A stretch of DNA of 64,000 nt, taken from positions 182,298 through 246,297 of the forward strand of contig NZ_BBLU01000003.1 in assembly GCF_000759715.1 (NCBI RefSeq), read 5' to 3'. This document shows, one piece after another, positions 16,568-25,487 of this stretch (positions are counted from its first letter, which is position 1; every line of letters starts with the position of its first letter). A program made the position numbers and the translations under genes. The DNA comes from Demequina mangrovi. GTDB lineage: Bacteria > Actinomycetota > Actinomycetes > Actinomycetales > Demequinaceae. The notes under the pieces were generated by a model, which did no database searches, was not told the DNA's origin, and was given only the letters and a program-made list of their open reading frames with translations.

Positions 16568-17668
16568 ATGCGCATGACGCGCACCGCGGCCGTCACGGCC
16601 GCCGCCATGTCCACCGTCCTGCTCGCCGCGTGCTCGAGCGCGAGCGAGCCCGAGGCCTCCGCGACCGAGGAGCCGACGGCCGCCGCCGCATCGTCCCCCG
16701 AGGCGACCGCCGCCGCCGAGGTGGGCGGCACCGTCCGCCTGGTCACGCATGACAGCTTCGCGGTGCCGGACGAGGTGCTGGCCGCCTTCGAGGCCGAGTC
16801 CGGCATCGACGTCGAGCTGGTCCAGCCGGGCGACGCGGGCACGCTCGTCAACCAGCTGGTGCTGACCAAGGACGCGCCGCTGGGCGACGCGGTCTACGGC
16901 ATCGACAACACGTTCGCGTCGCGCGCGGTCGAGGGCGGCGTGCTCGCGCCGTACGCCTCGGCCGGGACCGCGGCGGGCGATGCGGCGGCGTACGCCGTCG
17001 ACGGCGCCGAGGACCTCCTCACCGCGGTCGACTACTCGGACGTGTGCCTCAACTACGACCTCGCGGTGTTCCCCGACGCCGCGCCCGCGCTCGACGACCT
17101 CTCGGACCCGGCGTTCTCGGGTCAGCTCTCCGTCACCAACCCGGCGACCTCCTCCCCCGGTCTCGCCTTCATGCTCGCCACCATCGCCAAGTACGGCGAG
17201 GACGGCTGGCTCGACTGGTGGACCGCGATGCGCGAGAACGAGGTGCGGGTCACCGCGTCCTGGTCGGACACCTACTTCACCGACTTCTCGGCGCCCAACT
17301 ACGGCGGCGACCGACCCATCGTGCTGAGCTACGCCTCGTCGCCGCCGTACGAGGTGATCGACGGCGAGCCCACCACCGCCGCGATGCTCGACACGTGCTT
17401 CCGCCAGGTCGAGTACGCGGGCGTCCTCGAGGGTGCCGAGAACCCGGCGGGCGCGCAAGCCGTGGTCGACTGGCTGCTGTCCGACGAGTTCCAGGCGACC
17501 CTGCCCGAGAACATGTACGTCTACCCCGTGTCGACCTCGGTCGAGGTGCCCGCCGAGTGGGCGGAGTTCGCGCCGCTCGCCGAGGACCCCTTCACGCTCG
17601 ACCCCACCGAGATCGACGCGCACCGCGACGAGTGGATCGACGCCTGGACCGCCACGGTCCTCGACTGA
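16568..17668 (+). CDS. thiB: Thiamine ABC transporter, substrate-binding lipoprotein
   Basis: This is the extracytoplasmic thiamine-binding component. The 366-residue protein has a lipoprotein signal (LLAAC), a low-complexity Ala/Glu linker, and a bacterial extracellular solute-binding fold of the ThiB/iron-binding type (VRLVTHDSFAVPDEVLAAFE at the start, GLAFMLATIAKYG and VTASWSDTYFTDFS later). ATG at 16568 with GGAGG at 6 bases. The TPP riboswitch in front fixes the substrate as thiamine or a derivative. Confidence 0.92.
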   Translation: MRMTRTAAVTAAAMSTVLLAACSSASEPEASATEEPTAAAASSPEATAAAEVGGTVRLVTHDSFAVPDEVLAAFEAESGIDVELVQPGDAGTLVNQLVLTKDAPLGDAVYGIDNTFASRAVEGGVLAPYASAGTAAGDAAAYAVDGAEDLLTAVDYSDVCLNYDLAVFPDAAPALDDLSDPAFSGQLSVTNPATSSPGLAFMLATIAKYGEDGWLDWWTAMRENEVRVTASWSDTYFTDFSAPNYGGDRPIVLSYASSPPYEVIDGEPTTAAMLDTCFRQVEYAGVLEGAENPAGAQAVVDWLLSDEFQATLPENMYVYPVSTSVEVPAEWAEFAPLAEDPFTLDPTEIDAHRDEWIDAWTATVLD

Positions 17669-17678
17669 CGGCCCCCTC

Positions 17679-19319
17679 ATGAAGCCCTGGCCCGCGAGCG
17701 CCCGCCTCTGGTGGGCGCTCGCGGCGCTGCCCGTGGGCTTCCTCGGGCTGTTCTTCCTGTGGCCCGCGGGCACCGTCGTGGTGCGCGGGCTGCTCGGTGA
17801 GGACGGCTGGGGCGGCGGCGACCTCGCGGGCGCGTTCGAGGTGCTCACCCGCTCGCGGACGCTCGACGCGATCACGACCACGGTCGGCCTCGCGGCGCTC
17901 GGCACCCTCGGGTCGCTGCTGCTGGGCCTGCCGGCCGCGTGGGCGCTGTCGCGGTTCTCGTGGCGAGGAGCCCGGACGATGCGCGCGCTGGTGACCGTGC
18001 CGTTCGTGCTGCCGACCATCGTGGTCGCCGCCGCGTTCCAGGCCCTGCTGGGACGCTCGGGGCTGCTCGGGGGGCTCGGCCTGGATCAGAGCGCGGGCGC
18101 CATCGTCCTGGCGCTCGTGTTCTTCAACATCTCCGTGGTGGTGCGCATCGTCGGCGGCGCGTGGGAGTCGCTGTCGCCCCGCCTGGCCGATGCGGCACGC
18201 ACGCTCGGCGCCTCGCGCGCCCGGGCCTTCCTCCGGGTGACGATGCCCGCGCTGAGGCCCGCGATCTCCTCCGCCGCGGCGGTGGTGATGCTGTTCTGCT
18301 CGACGTCCTTCGCGCTGGTGCTGGTGCTCGGCGGGTCCCGGATCCGGACCGTCGAGACCGAGATCTACCTCCAGGTCAACCAGTTCCTCGATCTGCGCGC
18401 GGCCGCGGTGCTGGCGCTGGTGCAGGTGGTGTTCGTCGGGATCGCGCTGTGGGTGAGCGCGCGGGCGAGGGCCCCGCGTCCGCCGGCCGCGGTGGAGCCC
18501 GCACGGCCGCCGCGCCGCCTCGAGCGGCTCGGCATCGCGGCGGCCCTGAGCCCGACGCTGCTGCTGCTCACGCTGCCCGGGATCGCGCTGGTCGAGCGGT
18601 CGCTGCGCACGTCCGACGGCTACGGCCTCGACCACTACGCGGCGCTGTTCGGCGAGCCGCCCGCGCGGTCGACCCTGAGCGCCCCCGTGTGGCAGGCGGC
18701 CGTGACGTCGCTGCTCACCGCGCTCGTGGCGACCGCGATGGCCGGAGCGGTCGGCATCGTCACGGCGATGCTGGTCTCCCGCCGGGCGCGACGCGCCTCG
18801 GCGCTCGAGGCCCTGGTGATGCTGCCGCTCGGGGTGTCGGCAGTGGTGGTGGGCCTCGGCGTGCTGCTCACGCTCAACCGCTCGGTGCTCGGGGTGGACC
18901 TGCGCGGCTCGTGGTGGCTGGTGCCCATCGCGCAGGCGGTAGTCGCGCTTCCGCTCATGGTGCGCGCGCTGGTCCCGGCCGCGCGGGCGATCGATCCGCG
19001 GCTGCGCGCCGCCGCCGCGACCCTGGGCGCCTCGCCGTGGCGGGTGCTGTGGCGGGTCGACGCGCCGCTGCTGCGCTCCGCGACGGCCGCCTCGATCGCC
19101 TTCGCCTTCGCGATCTCCATGGGCGAGTTCGGCGCGACGGCCTTCGTCGCGCGGCCCGACCGACCGACGCTCCCGACCGCGATCTCCCGGCTCCTGGGGC
19201 GCCCCGGCATCGAGAATGTGGGCATGGCCTTCGCCGCATCCGTCCTCCTCGCCGCCCTCACGGCCTCCGTCATGCTCGCCTCCGAGCGGCTCCGCACCAC
19301 CGTCGGGGCCGAGCTGTGA
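17679..19319 (+). CDS. thiP: Thiamine ABC transporter permease (fused double domain)
   Basis: This is the membrane channel of the thiamine importer. The 546-residue protein contains two binding-protein-dependent permease domains in tandem (about 10-265 and 285-545). Each has the EAA-type loop, seen as DAARTLGASRARAFLRVTMP in the first half and AAAATLGASPWRVLW in the second. This doubled layout is typical of ThiP. No clear ribosome binding site precedes the ATG, which lies 10 bases after thiB, so translation is probably coupled. The stop overlaps the thiQ GTG start. Confidence 0.92.
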   Translation: MKPWPASARLWWALAALPVGFLGLFFLWPAGTVVVRGLLGEDGWGGGDLAGAFEVLTRSRTLDAITTTVGLAALGTLGSLLLGLPAAWALSRFSWRGARTMRALVTVPFVLPTIVVAAAFQALLGRSGLLGGLGLDQSAGAIVLALVFFNISVVVRIVGGAWESLSPRLADAARTLGASRARAFLRVTMPALRPAISSAAAVVMLFCSTSFALVLVLGGSRIRTVETEIYLQVNQFLDLRAAAVLALVQVVFVGIALWVSARARAPRPPAAVEPARPPRRLERLGIAAALSPTLLLLTLPGIALVERSLRTSDGYGLDHYAALFGEPPARSTLSAPVWQAAVTSLLTALVATAMAGAVGIVTAMLVSRRARRASALEALVMLPLGVSAVVVGLGVLLTLNRSVLGVDLRGSWWLVPIAQAVVALPLMVRALVPAARAIDPRLRAAAATLGASPWRVLWRVDAPLLRSATAASIAFAFAISMGEFGATAFVARPDRPTLPTAISRLLGRPGIENVGMAFAASVLLAALTASVMLASERLRTTVGAEL

Positions 19320-19966
19320 GCGGGCTCTCCGTCGCGGACCTCCGCGTCACGTATGCCGGCCGGCCGCCGGTGGAGGCCGTCCGAGGGGTCTCGCTGTCGA
19401 TCGCTCAGGGGGAGACGGTCGCGCTGCTGGGCCCCTCGGGCTGCGGCAAGTCCTCGCTGCTGTCCGCCGTGGTGGGCATCGTCGAGCCGTCCGCCGGCGC
19501 CGTCGCGTGGGACGGCGAGGACCTCACCCGCGTCCCGGTGCACAAGCGCGGCTTCGGGCTCGTCTTCCAGGACGGGCAGCTGTTCCCGCATCTCACCGTC
19601 GGCGCGAACATCGCCTTCGGCCTCGAGATGGCCGGGATGGCGCGCGCGGCCCGGGCCGCGCGGGTCGAGGAGCTGCTCTCGCTCGTAGGCCTCGCTGGCC
19701 TCAGCGGGCGCGGGGTGACCGAGCTGAGCGGCGGTCAGCGGCAGCGCGTGGCCCTCGCGCGCTCGCTGGCGCCGGGGCCGCGGCTGCTCGCGCTCGACGA
19801 GCCGCTGTCCTCGCTCGACGCCGACCTCCGGGGTCGGCTGGCCGTCGAGGTGCGCGACATCCTGCGCTCCTCGGGCACCACGGGGCTGCTGGTGACGCAC
19901 GACCCGGCCGAGGCGGAGGTCATGGCGGACCGGGTGCTGCGGATGGACGAGGGCCTGCTCGTCTGA
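19316..19966 (+). CDS. thiQ: Thiamine ABC transporter ATP-binding protein
   Basis: This is the ATPase of the thiamine importer, 216 residues. Walker A is GPSGCGKSS, the signature is LSGGQRQRVALARSL, and Walker B is LLALDEPLSSLD. The switch histidine is in TGLLVTHDPAEA. The GTG start lies inside the last codons of thiP (GTGA overlap), which ties the stoichiometry of the two. No obvious terminator hairpin follows. Confidence 0.93.
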   Translation: MSGLSVADLRVTYAGRPPVEAVRGVSLSIAQGETVALLGPSGCGKSSLLSAVVGIVEPSAGAVAWDGEDLTRVPVHKRGFGLVFQDGQLFPHLTVGANIAFGLEMAGMARAARAARVEELLSLVGLAGLSGRGVTELSGGQRQRVALARSLAPGPRLLALDEPLSSLDADLRGRLAVEVRDILRSSGTTGLLVTHDPAEAEVMADRVLRMDEGLLV

Positions 19967-19987
19967 CGCCCCCGCGCCCCGCGAAAG

Positions 19988-20051
19988 GGTAGATGGTGGT
20001 CGCTTCTGAGCGATCGACGCCTCCCACTGGTAGATCACGGTCGTCTACGCT
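19988..20051 (+). promoter_or_regulatory. SDR gene promoter with tandem GGTAGATnnnGGTCG repeats
   Basis: GGTAGATGGTGGTCG (19988-20002) and GGTAGATCACGGTCG (20029-20043) are direct repeats 41 bp apart, about four helical turns. The second lies immediately upstream of the -10 box TACGCT (20046-20051) and also forms GTAGA-n9-TCTAC with it. This layout suits cooperative binding of a regulator on one face of the DNA. No known consensus was recognised. Confidence 0.5.
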
Positions 20052-20058
20052 GGCAGAC

Positions 20059-20772
20059 ATGCCCCTGTCCGGCACGCGGGTCCTCGTCGTCGGCGGCGCG
20101 CGGAACATCGGCCGCGCGATCGCCGAGCACGCCGCCCGCGCGGGCGCGACCCCGATCATCGCGTCGCGGAGCCTCGAGCGAGCCGGGGCGGCGGCCGCCG
20201 AGGTCCCGGGCGCGGAGGCCGTGGAGATCGACGTCACCGACGAGGCGAGCATCGTCGCGGGCCTCGACGGCGCAGGCGAGATCGACCATGTCGTGGTGCT
20301 CTCCGTCGCCCACCACAACGTTCCGGTCGAGGAGCTCGACCACGACCTCACGATGGCCGCATTCGAGGCCCGCATCGTGGGCCCGCTCATGCTGGCCAAG
20401 CACGCGGCCTCGCGCCTTCGGCCCGGCGGTTCGCTCGTGCTCTTCTCCGGGGTCGCGGGCTGGATTCCGTTCCCCGGCAGCGTGAACATGGGCGTCACCA
20501 GCGGCGCGGCCGCATTCATGGCGACGCATCTCGCGAAGGAGCTCGCACCCGTGCGCGTCAACGCGATCGCGCCCGGCGTCATCGACTCGGGGGTCTGGGA
20601 GGATCACCTGGACGCGGACGCGAAGCGCGACTTCCTCGACTCCTGCGCGGCGGGCACGCTGGTGGGCCGCGTCGGCACGAACGAGGACATCGCGGAGGCG
20701 GTGCTGTGGCTGCTCGGCGCGACCTTCGTCACCGGGGAGACGATCCACGTCGACGGCGGCGCCCGCCACTGA
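20059..20772 (+). CDS. SDR-family protein lacking the usual catalytic Tyr/Lys
   Basis: This is a 237-residue short-chain dehydrogenase fold. The cofactor motif is VVGGARNIGRA near residue 10, and the C-terminus has the usual FVTGETIHVDGGA. By alignment on AKELAPVRVNAIAPG, the active-site YxxxK should fall in NMGVTSGAAAF, where the tyrosine position is Met and the lysine position is Ser. It therefore probably does not use the classical mechanism or is not an oxidoreductase. The ATG is leaderless, 7 bases after TACGCT, with a tandem repeat operator candidate upstream. Confidence 0.82.
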   Translation: MPLSGTRVLVVGGARNIGRAIAEHAARAGATPIIASRSLERAGAAAAEVPGAEAVEIDVTDEASIVAGLDGAGEIDHVVVLSVAHHNVPVEELDHDLTMAAFEARIVGPLMLAKHAASRLRPGGSLVLFSGVAGWIPFPGSVNMGVTSGAAAFMATHLAKELAPVRVNAIAPGVIDSGVWEDHLDADAKRDFLDSCAAGTLVGRVGTNEDIAEAVLWLLGATFVTGETIHVDGGARH

Positions 20773-20876
20773 GGGCGTCTGCGAGACCGCGTAACCGGAC
20801 CGGGGCCTCTCGCGACGGACGGCCCTGTCCGATCCCCGCGCGCGTCGACCCCGCAGCCTCTGCTGAGATGGGCCGC

Positions 20877-21695
20877 ATGACCGTGAACACCGCCGACCTG
20901 TTCCGCGCCCTGCACCGCGCCGACGCGCCCCTCGCCCTGCCCAACGCCTGGGACGCCGCGAGCGCCGCGTTGATGGAGGAGGCGGGAGCGCCCGCCATCG
21001 CGACGACGAGCGCGGGCATCGCCTGGTCCCTCGGGCTCCCCGACGGCGACACCCTCTCCCGCGAGGAAGCCGTCGCCGCGCTCGGGCGCATCGTCGCCGC
21101 GGTCGCGGTGCCCGTCACCGCGGACATCGAGGGCGGGTACGGCGAGACACCGGCCGAGGTCGCGGACACCGCCACGGCGGTGATCGACACCGGCGCCGTC
21201 GGGATCAACATCGAGGACGGCCAGCGCTCCCCTGAGGATCTCGCGGCCCGCATCGGCGCCGCGAGGCGCGCGGCCGACCGCGCAGGTGTGGCGCTGTTCA
21301 TCAACGCCCGCACCGACGTGTACCTGCGAGGGCTGGCGCCCGAGGCGGACTGCACGGCCGAGACGATCGCGCGAGCACGCGTCTACCTCGATGCCGGCGC
21401 GGACGGCGTCTTCGTCCCTGGCCCCACGGAGCCCGAGGCGATCCGCGCGCTCGCCGCCGGGATCGATGCGCCGCTCAACGTCATGGCGGGGCCGGGAGCC
21501 CCGAGCGTCGCGGAGCTGGGCGCGCTGGGAGCCGCCCGGGTGAGCCTGGGCGTCGGGATCGCCGAGGCGGCCTACGCGGTCGCGCGCAGGGCGGCCGGGG
21601 AGCTCCTCGCGACCGGCACCTACGGGTCGCTCACCGGCGGCGTCGACTACGCCGCCATGAACACGCTCCTGGCCGTGCGCGCCAGCGGGACATGA
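20877..21695 (+). CDS. Isocitrate lyase / PEP mutase family protein
   Basis: This is a 272-residue TIM-barrel protein of the PEP-mutase/isocitrate lyase superfamily, which makes or breaks C-C or P-C bonds of 2-oxo-acids. Family features are LPNAWDAASA near the start, VTADIEGGYG (metal-binding Asp/Glu), and NARTDVYLRG. Members of this short subgroup often act as 2-methylisocitrate-lyase-like or oxaloacetate-type lyases; the substrate here is unknown. TGAGAT lies 7 bases before the ATG, so it may be leaderless. A start at 20868 would add three residues. Confidence 0.8.
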   Translation: MTVNTADLFRALHRADAPLALPNAWDAASAALMEEAGAPAIATTSAGIAWSLGLPDGDTLSREEAVAALGRIVAAVAVPVTADIEGGYGETPAEVADTATAVIDTGAVGINIEDGQRSPEDLAARIGAARRAADRAGVALFINARTDVYLRGLAPEADCTAETIARARVYLDAGADGVFVPGPTEPEAIRALAAGIDAPLNVMAGPGAPSVAELGALGAARVSLGVGIAEAAYAVARRAAGELLATGTYGSLTGGVDYAAMNTLLAVRASGT

Positions 21696-21771
21696 GTGCC
21701 GGATCCGGCTCGGATCCTGCACCCATGTCCCGCCAGCGCGCGGCGGTACCCACCGCCTCGGTGGGTACCGC
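21685..21771. terminator. Two strong hairpins between convergent genes
   Basis: Hairpin A (21685-21733) pairs GCGGGACATG with CATGTCCCGC and, further in, GGATCCG with CGGATCC, with small bulges; it includes the stop codon of the upstream gene. Hairpin B (21743-21771) is a perfect 13-bp stem, GCGGTACCCACCG and its complement, with a CCT loop. Together they fill the gap between two gene ends and should stop transcription from both sides. Confidence 0.8.
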
Positions 21772-21780
21772 GGCTGCGGC

Positions 21781-22974
21781 TTACTCGCCGCCGGGGTTGA
21801 GCGTCACCTCGATGGGCTCGAAGCCCTCACCCATGGTGTCGACACCCTCGTCGGCCAGCTCCGCGAGCGCGGCGTCCACGTACTCGTTCGAGTACGCGGT
21901 CTCCGGCGGGTCGGCCGTGATGATGGTCGCACCCTCGGGGTTGACCGTCTCGAGGGCGAGGCCCACGGTCTGCTCCCACTGGTCCTCGTTGATGTGGCCC
22001 ACGCCCGAGGTCGACGGGAAGATCAGCTTGTTGACCTCGTTGGCCATCCACAGCTGGTGCGAGGTGCCCAGGGTCGAGCCGGCCGCGGTGACGATATCGG
22101 CCGCCGCCTGCGGGTCGTCCTTGGCGAACACGCAGCCCTTGATGGTGCCCTTGATGAACGCCGTGGTGGTCTCCGCGTAGGCCTCGTCGGACGCGAGACG
22201 CTCGGAGTCCGCCCAGATGGCGTCCTGGAGCATCGCAGTGCCCTCGTCGTTCCAGTCGATGACCACCAGGTCGTCGGCCGTGTAGAGCTCGCCGGTCTCC
22301 GGGTTCTCGGTCTCGAGGACCTGCGCGTACTCGTTGTACGTCATGGCCTGCGCCGCGTCGATGTCGCCCGCGATGAAGGCGTTCATGTCGAAGGCCTGCT
22401 GGACGGTCGAGCCGCCGTCGAGGTCCCCGAGCGTGACGCCGCTGGCCTGCATGCCTGCGATGAGCTCCCACTCGTTGCCGTAGCCCCACGAGCCGACGGA
22501 CTTGCCCGCGAGGTCCGCCGCCGACTCGATGCCCGAGTCAGCGAACGCGACCTGCATGGTGCCCGAGCGCTCGAAGATCTGCGCCACGTTGGTGACGGCC
22601 GCGCCCTGCTCGATCGCACCGAGCACCTTGGGCACCCAGGAGATCGCGAAGTCCGCGCCGCCCGACGTCAGCACGTCGATCGGGACGATGTCGACCGCAC
22701 CGGGCAGGATCTCGACCTCGAGGCCCTCCTCCTCGTAGAAGCCCTGGTCGGCGGCCGCGTAGTAGCACGCGAACTGCGCCTGCGTGAGCCACTGCAGCTG
22801 AACCGAGACCGGCGTGAGCTCCGCAGGAGCCTCCGTGGCGGTGTCCGAGCCCGAGTCCGAGCCGGACGCCGCCGGCTCAGCGCTGTCCGAGGAGCAGCCG
22901 GCGAGCGTCAGCGCGCCGAGCGCCGCCCCCGTCAGCACGGTCGCGCCGCGACCGCGTCGTGCGATGAATCCCAT
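21781..22974 (-). CDS. ABC transporter substrate-binding lipoprotein (SsuA/THI5-like)
   Basis: This is the solute receptor of the pyrimidine/hydantoin cluster, 397 residues. A lipobox LAGC (C27) is followed by a Ser/Asp linker and an NMT1/THI5-like domain (VQLQWLTQAQFACYYAAADQ at its start, DFAISWVPKVLG, GKSVGSWGYGNEWE). Such proteins bind pyrimidines, sulfonates or nitrate. No TPP riboswitch is present here. Position after dihydropyrimidinase and nitrilase genes suggests a pyrimidine, hydantoin or ureide ligand. ATG at 22974 with GGGAAGGGA upstream. It is the last gene of the operon. Confidence 0.85.
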   Translation of the reverse strand: MGFIARRGRGATVLTGAALGALTLAGCSSDSAEPAASGSDSGSDTATEAPAELTPVSVQLQWLTQAQFACYYAAADQGFYEEEGLEVEILPGAVDIVPIDVLTSGGADFAISWVPKVLGAIEQGAAVTNVAQIFERSGTMQVAFADSGIESAADLAGKSVGSWGYGNEWELIAGMQASGVTLGDLDGGSTVQQAFDMNAFIAGDIDAAQAMTYNEYAQVLETENPETGELYTADDLVVIDWNDEGTAMLQDAIWADSERLASDEAYAETTTAFIKGTIKGCVFAKDDPQAAADIVTAAGSTLGTSHQLWMANEVNKLIFPSTSGVGHINEDQWEQTVGLALETVNPEGATIITADPPETAYSNEYVDAALAELADEGVDTMGEGFEPIEVTLNPGGE

Positions 22975-23033
22975 CTGAGTTCCCTTCCCCATGCTTTCCT
23001 TCACCAGGTGATCGACCGCCCCGCGGCGGACGC

Positions 23034-23801
23034 TTATGACCCTCCACGACGGCGCGCGGACCAGGCCTCGATGCCTGCCGTCACGCCGTAGAACAGCGCG
23101 CCGAGCAGCACCGCACCGAGGACGTACGCCCACGCCCCGGTGTAGTTGCTGCCCGCCGCGGAGGAGGTGATCGCGATGCCGAGCCCCTTCGTCGGACCTC
23201 CGAAGTACTCGGCGATGAGCGCGGAGATGACGGCGAGGGACGAGCCGATCTTGAGACCGTTGAGGACGTACGGGACGGCTCCCGGGATGAGCAGGACGCG
23301 GTTGGCCTGCTCGGCGGTCGCCGCGTACGCCCTCATGAGGTCGCGGTGCACGGGCTCCACCTGACGGAGCCCGTTGAGGGTGTTGAGGTACATGGGGACG
23401 AAGACGGCGACGGCGGCCACGAGCTGGCGGCCCGTCTCGGCGGCCGCGCCGAACATCGCGTAGAACACCGGCGCGAGCGCGACGATGGGGACCACCGCGA
23501 GCGCCGCGACCAGCGGCACCAGCATGCGGTCGAGGAAGCGCAGCGCGTTGGCGAACAGCGCGAGCGCCATCCCGGCGACGGCCCCGAGCGCGAGGCCGAT
23601 GAGCGCGTTCAGCCCCGTCGCGAGGCTCGCGTCGAGGATCGAGGAGAAGGAGGTGGTGAACGCCTCGGCGATGCCCGCCGGCGACGGCACCAGGAACGGC
23701 TTGATCTCGAAGGCGACCACCCACGCCTGCCACAGCGCGAGCACCACCACCGCGAGCGCGACGGGCGCGAGCACGGTGCGGGCGGTGGCGGCGGTCCTCA
23801 T
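23034..23801 (-). CDS. ABC transporter permease
   Basis: This is a membrane permease of 255 residues with about six helices and the EAA loop (DLMRAYAATAEQANRVLLIPGAVPYVLNG region), of the SsuC/NitT type. The ATG overlaps the stop of the upstream ATPase gene (ATGA). It works with the second permease at 24604-25479, so the channel is probably a heterodimer. The substrate is taken from context as a pyrimidine-like compound. Confidence 0.88.
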   Translation of the reverse strand: MRTAATARTVLAPVALAVVVLALWQAWVVAFEIKPFLVPSPAGIAEAFTTSFSSILDASLATGLNALIGLALGAVAGMALALFANALRFLDRMLVPLVAALAVVPIVALAPVFYAMFGAAAETGRQLVAAVAVFVPMYLNTLNGLRQVEPVHRDLMRAYAATAEQANRVLLIPGAVPYVLNGLKIGSSLAVISALIAEYFGGPTKGLGIAITSSAAGSNYTGAWAYVLGAVLLGALFYGVTAGIEAWSARRRGGS

Positions 23802-24607
23802 CGGTTCTCGACCCCCCGCGGGCCGGCGCCGGCCTCGGCGCCGTGGAGCATCGTGCGCACCGCGGTGACGCCCTCGTAGAAGGCCGCGTCCTCGCGGAGG
23901 TCCTCGTCGCGCGCGGCGAAGGAGAGGTCGACGATGCCGGTGATCCGGCCGGGGCGCGGGGACATCACGACGACGCGGTCGGAGAGGAACACGGCCTCAG
24001 GGATCGAGTGCGTGACGAAGACGACGGCGGCGCCGGTCTCCTCGCACAGGGCCACCAGCTCGTTCTGCATGTGCTCGCGCGTCATCTCGTCGAGCGCACC
24101 GAAGGGCTCGTCCATGAGCAGCAGCCGCGGCCTCTCGGCCATCGCCCGCGCGATCGCGACGCGCTGCTTCATGCCGCCGGAGAGCTGGTCGGGGTGGTGG
24201 TCCGCGAAGTCCTCGAGGCCGATGAGCGCGAGCAGCTCGTCCGAGCGCTCCTTGCGCCCCCGCGCGTCGACGCCGTGGATCTCGAGCGGCAGCTCGATGT
24301 TCGCGCGGACGGTGCGCCACGGCAGGAGGCCTGCCTGCTGGAACGCGATGCCGTAGTCCTGGTCCTTGCGCGCCTGCTCCGGGCTCTTGCCGAACACCTC
24401 GATCTCGCCTCCGGAGACGCCGTCGAGGTCCGCGATGAGGCGCATGAGGGTGCTCTTGCCGCAGCCCGACGGGCCGATGAGCGAGACGAACTCGCCGGGG
24501 GCGACGTCGAGGCTCACGTCTGACAGCGCGTGGACCTCGCCTCCCTTGCGGGTGCGGAAGACCTTGTCGACGGCCTTCACGCTGACGGCGACGGGGGTGC
24601 CGGTCAT
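23798..24607 (-). CDS. ABC transporter ATP-binding protein
   Basis: This is a 269-residue ATPase of the SsuB/NitT/TauB type. Walker A is GPSGCGKST, the signature is LSGGMKQRVAIARA, and Walker B is LLLMDEPFGALDEMTRE. QQAGLLPWRT is the family Q-loop. The start overlaps the stop of the second permease by ATGA and the stop overlaps the first permease, so all three are tightly coupled. Confidence 0.93.
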   Translation of the reverse strand: MTGTPVAVSVKAVDKVFRTRKGGEVHALSDVSLDVAPGEFVSLIGPSGCGKSTLMRLIADLDGVSGGEIEVFGKSPEQARKDQDYGIAFQQAGLLPWRTVRANIELPLEIHGVDARGRKERSDELLALIGLEDFADHHPDQLSGGMKQRVAIARAMAERPRLLLMDEPFGALDEMTREHMQNELVALCEETGAAVVFVTHSIPEAVFLSDRVVVMSPRPGRITGIVDLSFAARDEDLREDAAFYEGVTAVRTMLHGAEAGAGPRGVENR

Positions 24608-25479
24608 GCCGGGGCCTCTCCTCTCCTGAAGCGACCGAGGCCGAGACCGATGAGCGACACCAGGCCCGCGGACACGAGCCCGATGAGCATGGCGCCGAAG
24701 ATCGGGGCCCAGGTCTTGGCGGGGTCGCCGCTCGCGGTGGCGGCGAACTCGATGATCATGCGGCCGACGCCGCCGCCCAGGCCGATGCTGACCTCGGCGA
24801 CGATGGTGCCGACCACGGCGTTCGCAGCGGCGAGCCGCAGCGCGGGCAGCAGGTACGGCACGGCGGACGGCAGCCGCAGGCGGACGATGCCGGTCCACCA
24901 GCCCGCGGCGTAGGCGCGGAAGAGGTCCACGTCGGCGGCGTGCGGCGACTTGAGCCCGCGCAGCGCGCTCACGGCGACCGGGAAGAACGCGAGGTAGGAC
25001 GCGATGACCGCGACCGACATCCAGTTCTCCCACTCGAAGGATCCGATGTGGATCGCGGTGCCCCAGCGCTTCACCAGCGGGGCGATCGCGATGAGCGGCA
25101 CCGTCTGGCTCAGCACCACCCACGGCAGCACCGCGCTCTCGGCGGTGAGCCAGCGCTGCATCAGCAGCGCGAGGACCATGCCCGAGACCACGCCGATGAG
25201 CCAGCCGAGCGCCGCGATCCCGAGCGAGAACGCCGCGGCCTGCAGCACGGCCCACCACAGCACGTCGGCGCCCGCGGCCCGGGTCACCGGGTCGAAGAGG
25301 CGCGCGACCATGTCCCAGATGTGGGGCATCGCGATGTCGGTGGTGCGGGGCAGCACGGTGAGCTCGCCGATGACGATGCCGTCGGCGGGTGCGAGCGCCT
25401 TGTAGCCCTCCCACAGCGCCATCGCGGCGAGCACGCCGGCGAGCCCCCAGAGGACTCCCCTGATCCTGTCGCCGCGCAT
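24604..25479 (-). CDS. ABC transporter permease
   Basis: This is the second permease of the cluster, 291 residues with about six helices. The EAA-like loop lies around DVDLFRAYAAGWWTGIVRL. An N-terminal extension (about residues 25-60) contains a non-membrane PADGIVIGELTVLPRTTDI segment that is longer than in the partner permease. The ATG lies in GGGGGACGATGCGC, so the start codon is inside a copy of the 9-mer GGACGATGC that is frequent in this window. Confidence 0.86.
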   Translation of the reverse strand: MRGDRIRGVLWGLAGVLAAMALWEGYKALAPADGIVIGELTVLPRTTDIAMPHIWDMVARLFDPVTRAAGADVLWWAVLQAAAFSLGIAALGWLIGVVSGMVLALLMQRWLTAESAVLPWVVLSQTVPLIAIAPLVKRWGTAIHIGSFEWENWMSVAVIASYLAFFPVAVSALRGLKSPHAADVDLFRAYAAGWWTGIVRLRLPSAVPYLLPALRLAAANAVVGTIVAEVSIGLGGGVGRMIIEFAATASGDPAKTWAPIFGAMLIGLVSAGLVSLIGLGLGRFRRGEAPA

Positions 25480-25487
25480 CGTCCCCC

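Noticed and set aside
22975..23033. TPP riboswitch for the THI5-like transporter
   Set aside because: The CTGAGA and ACCTGAT blocks seen at 16.5 kb are absent before this gene and before the operon start at 28814.
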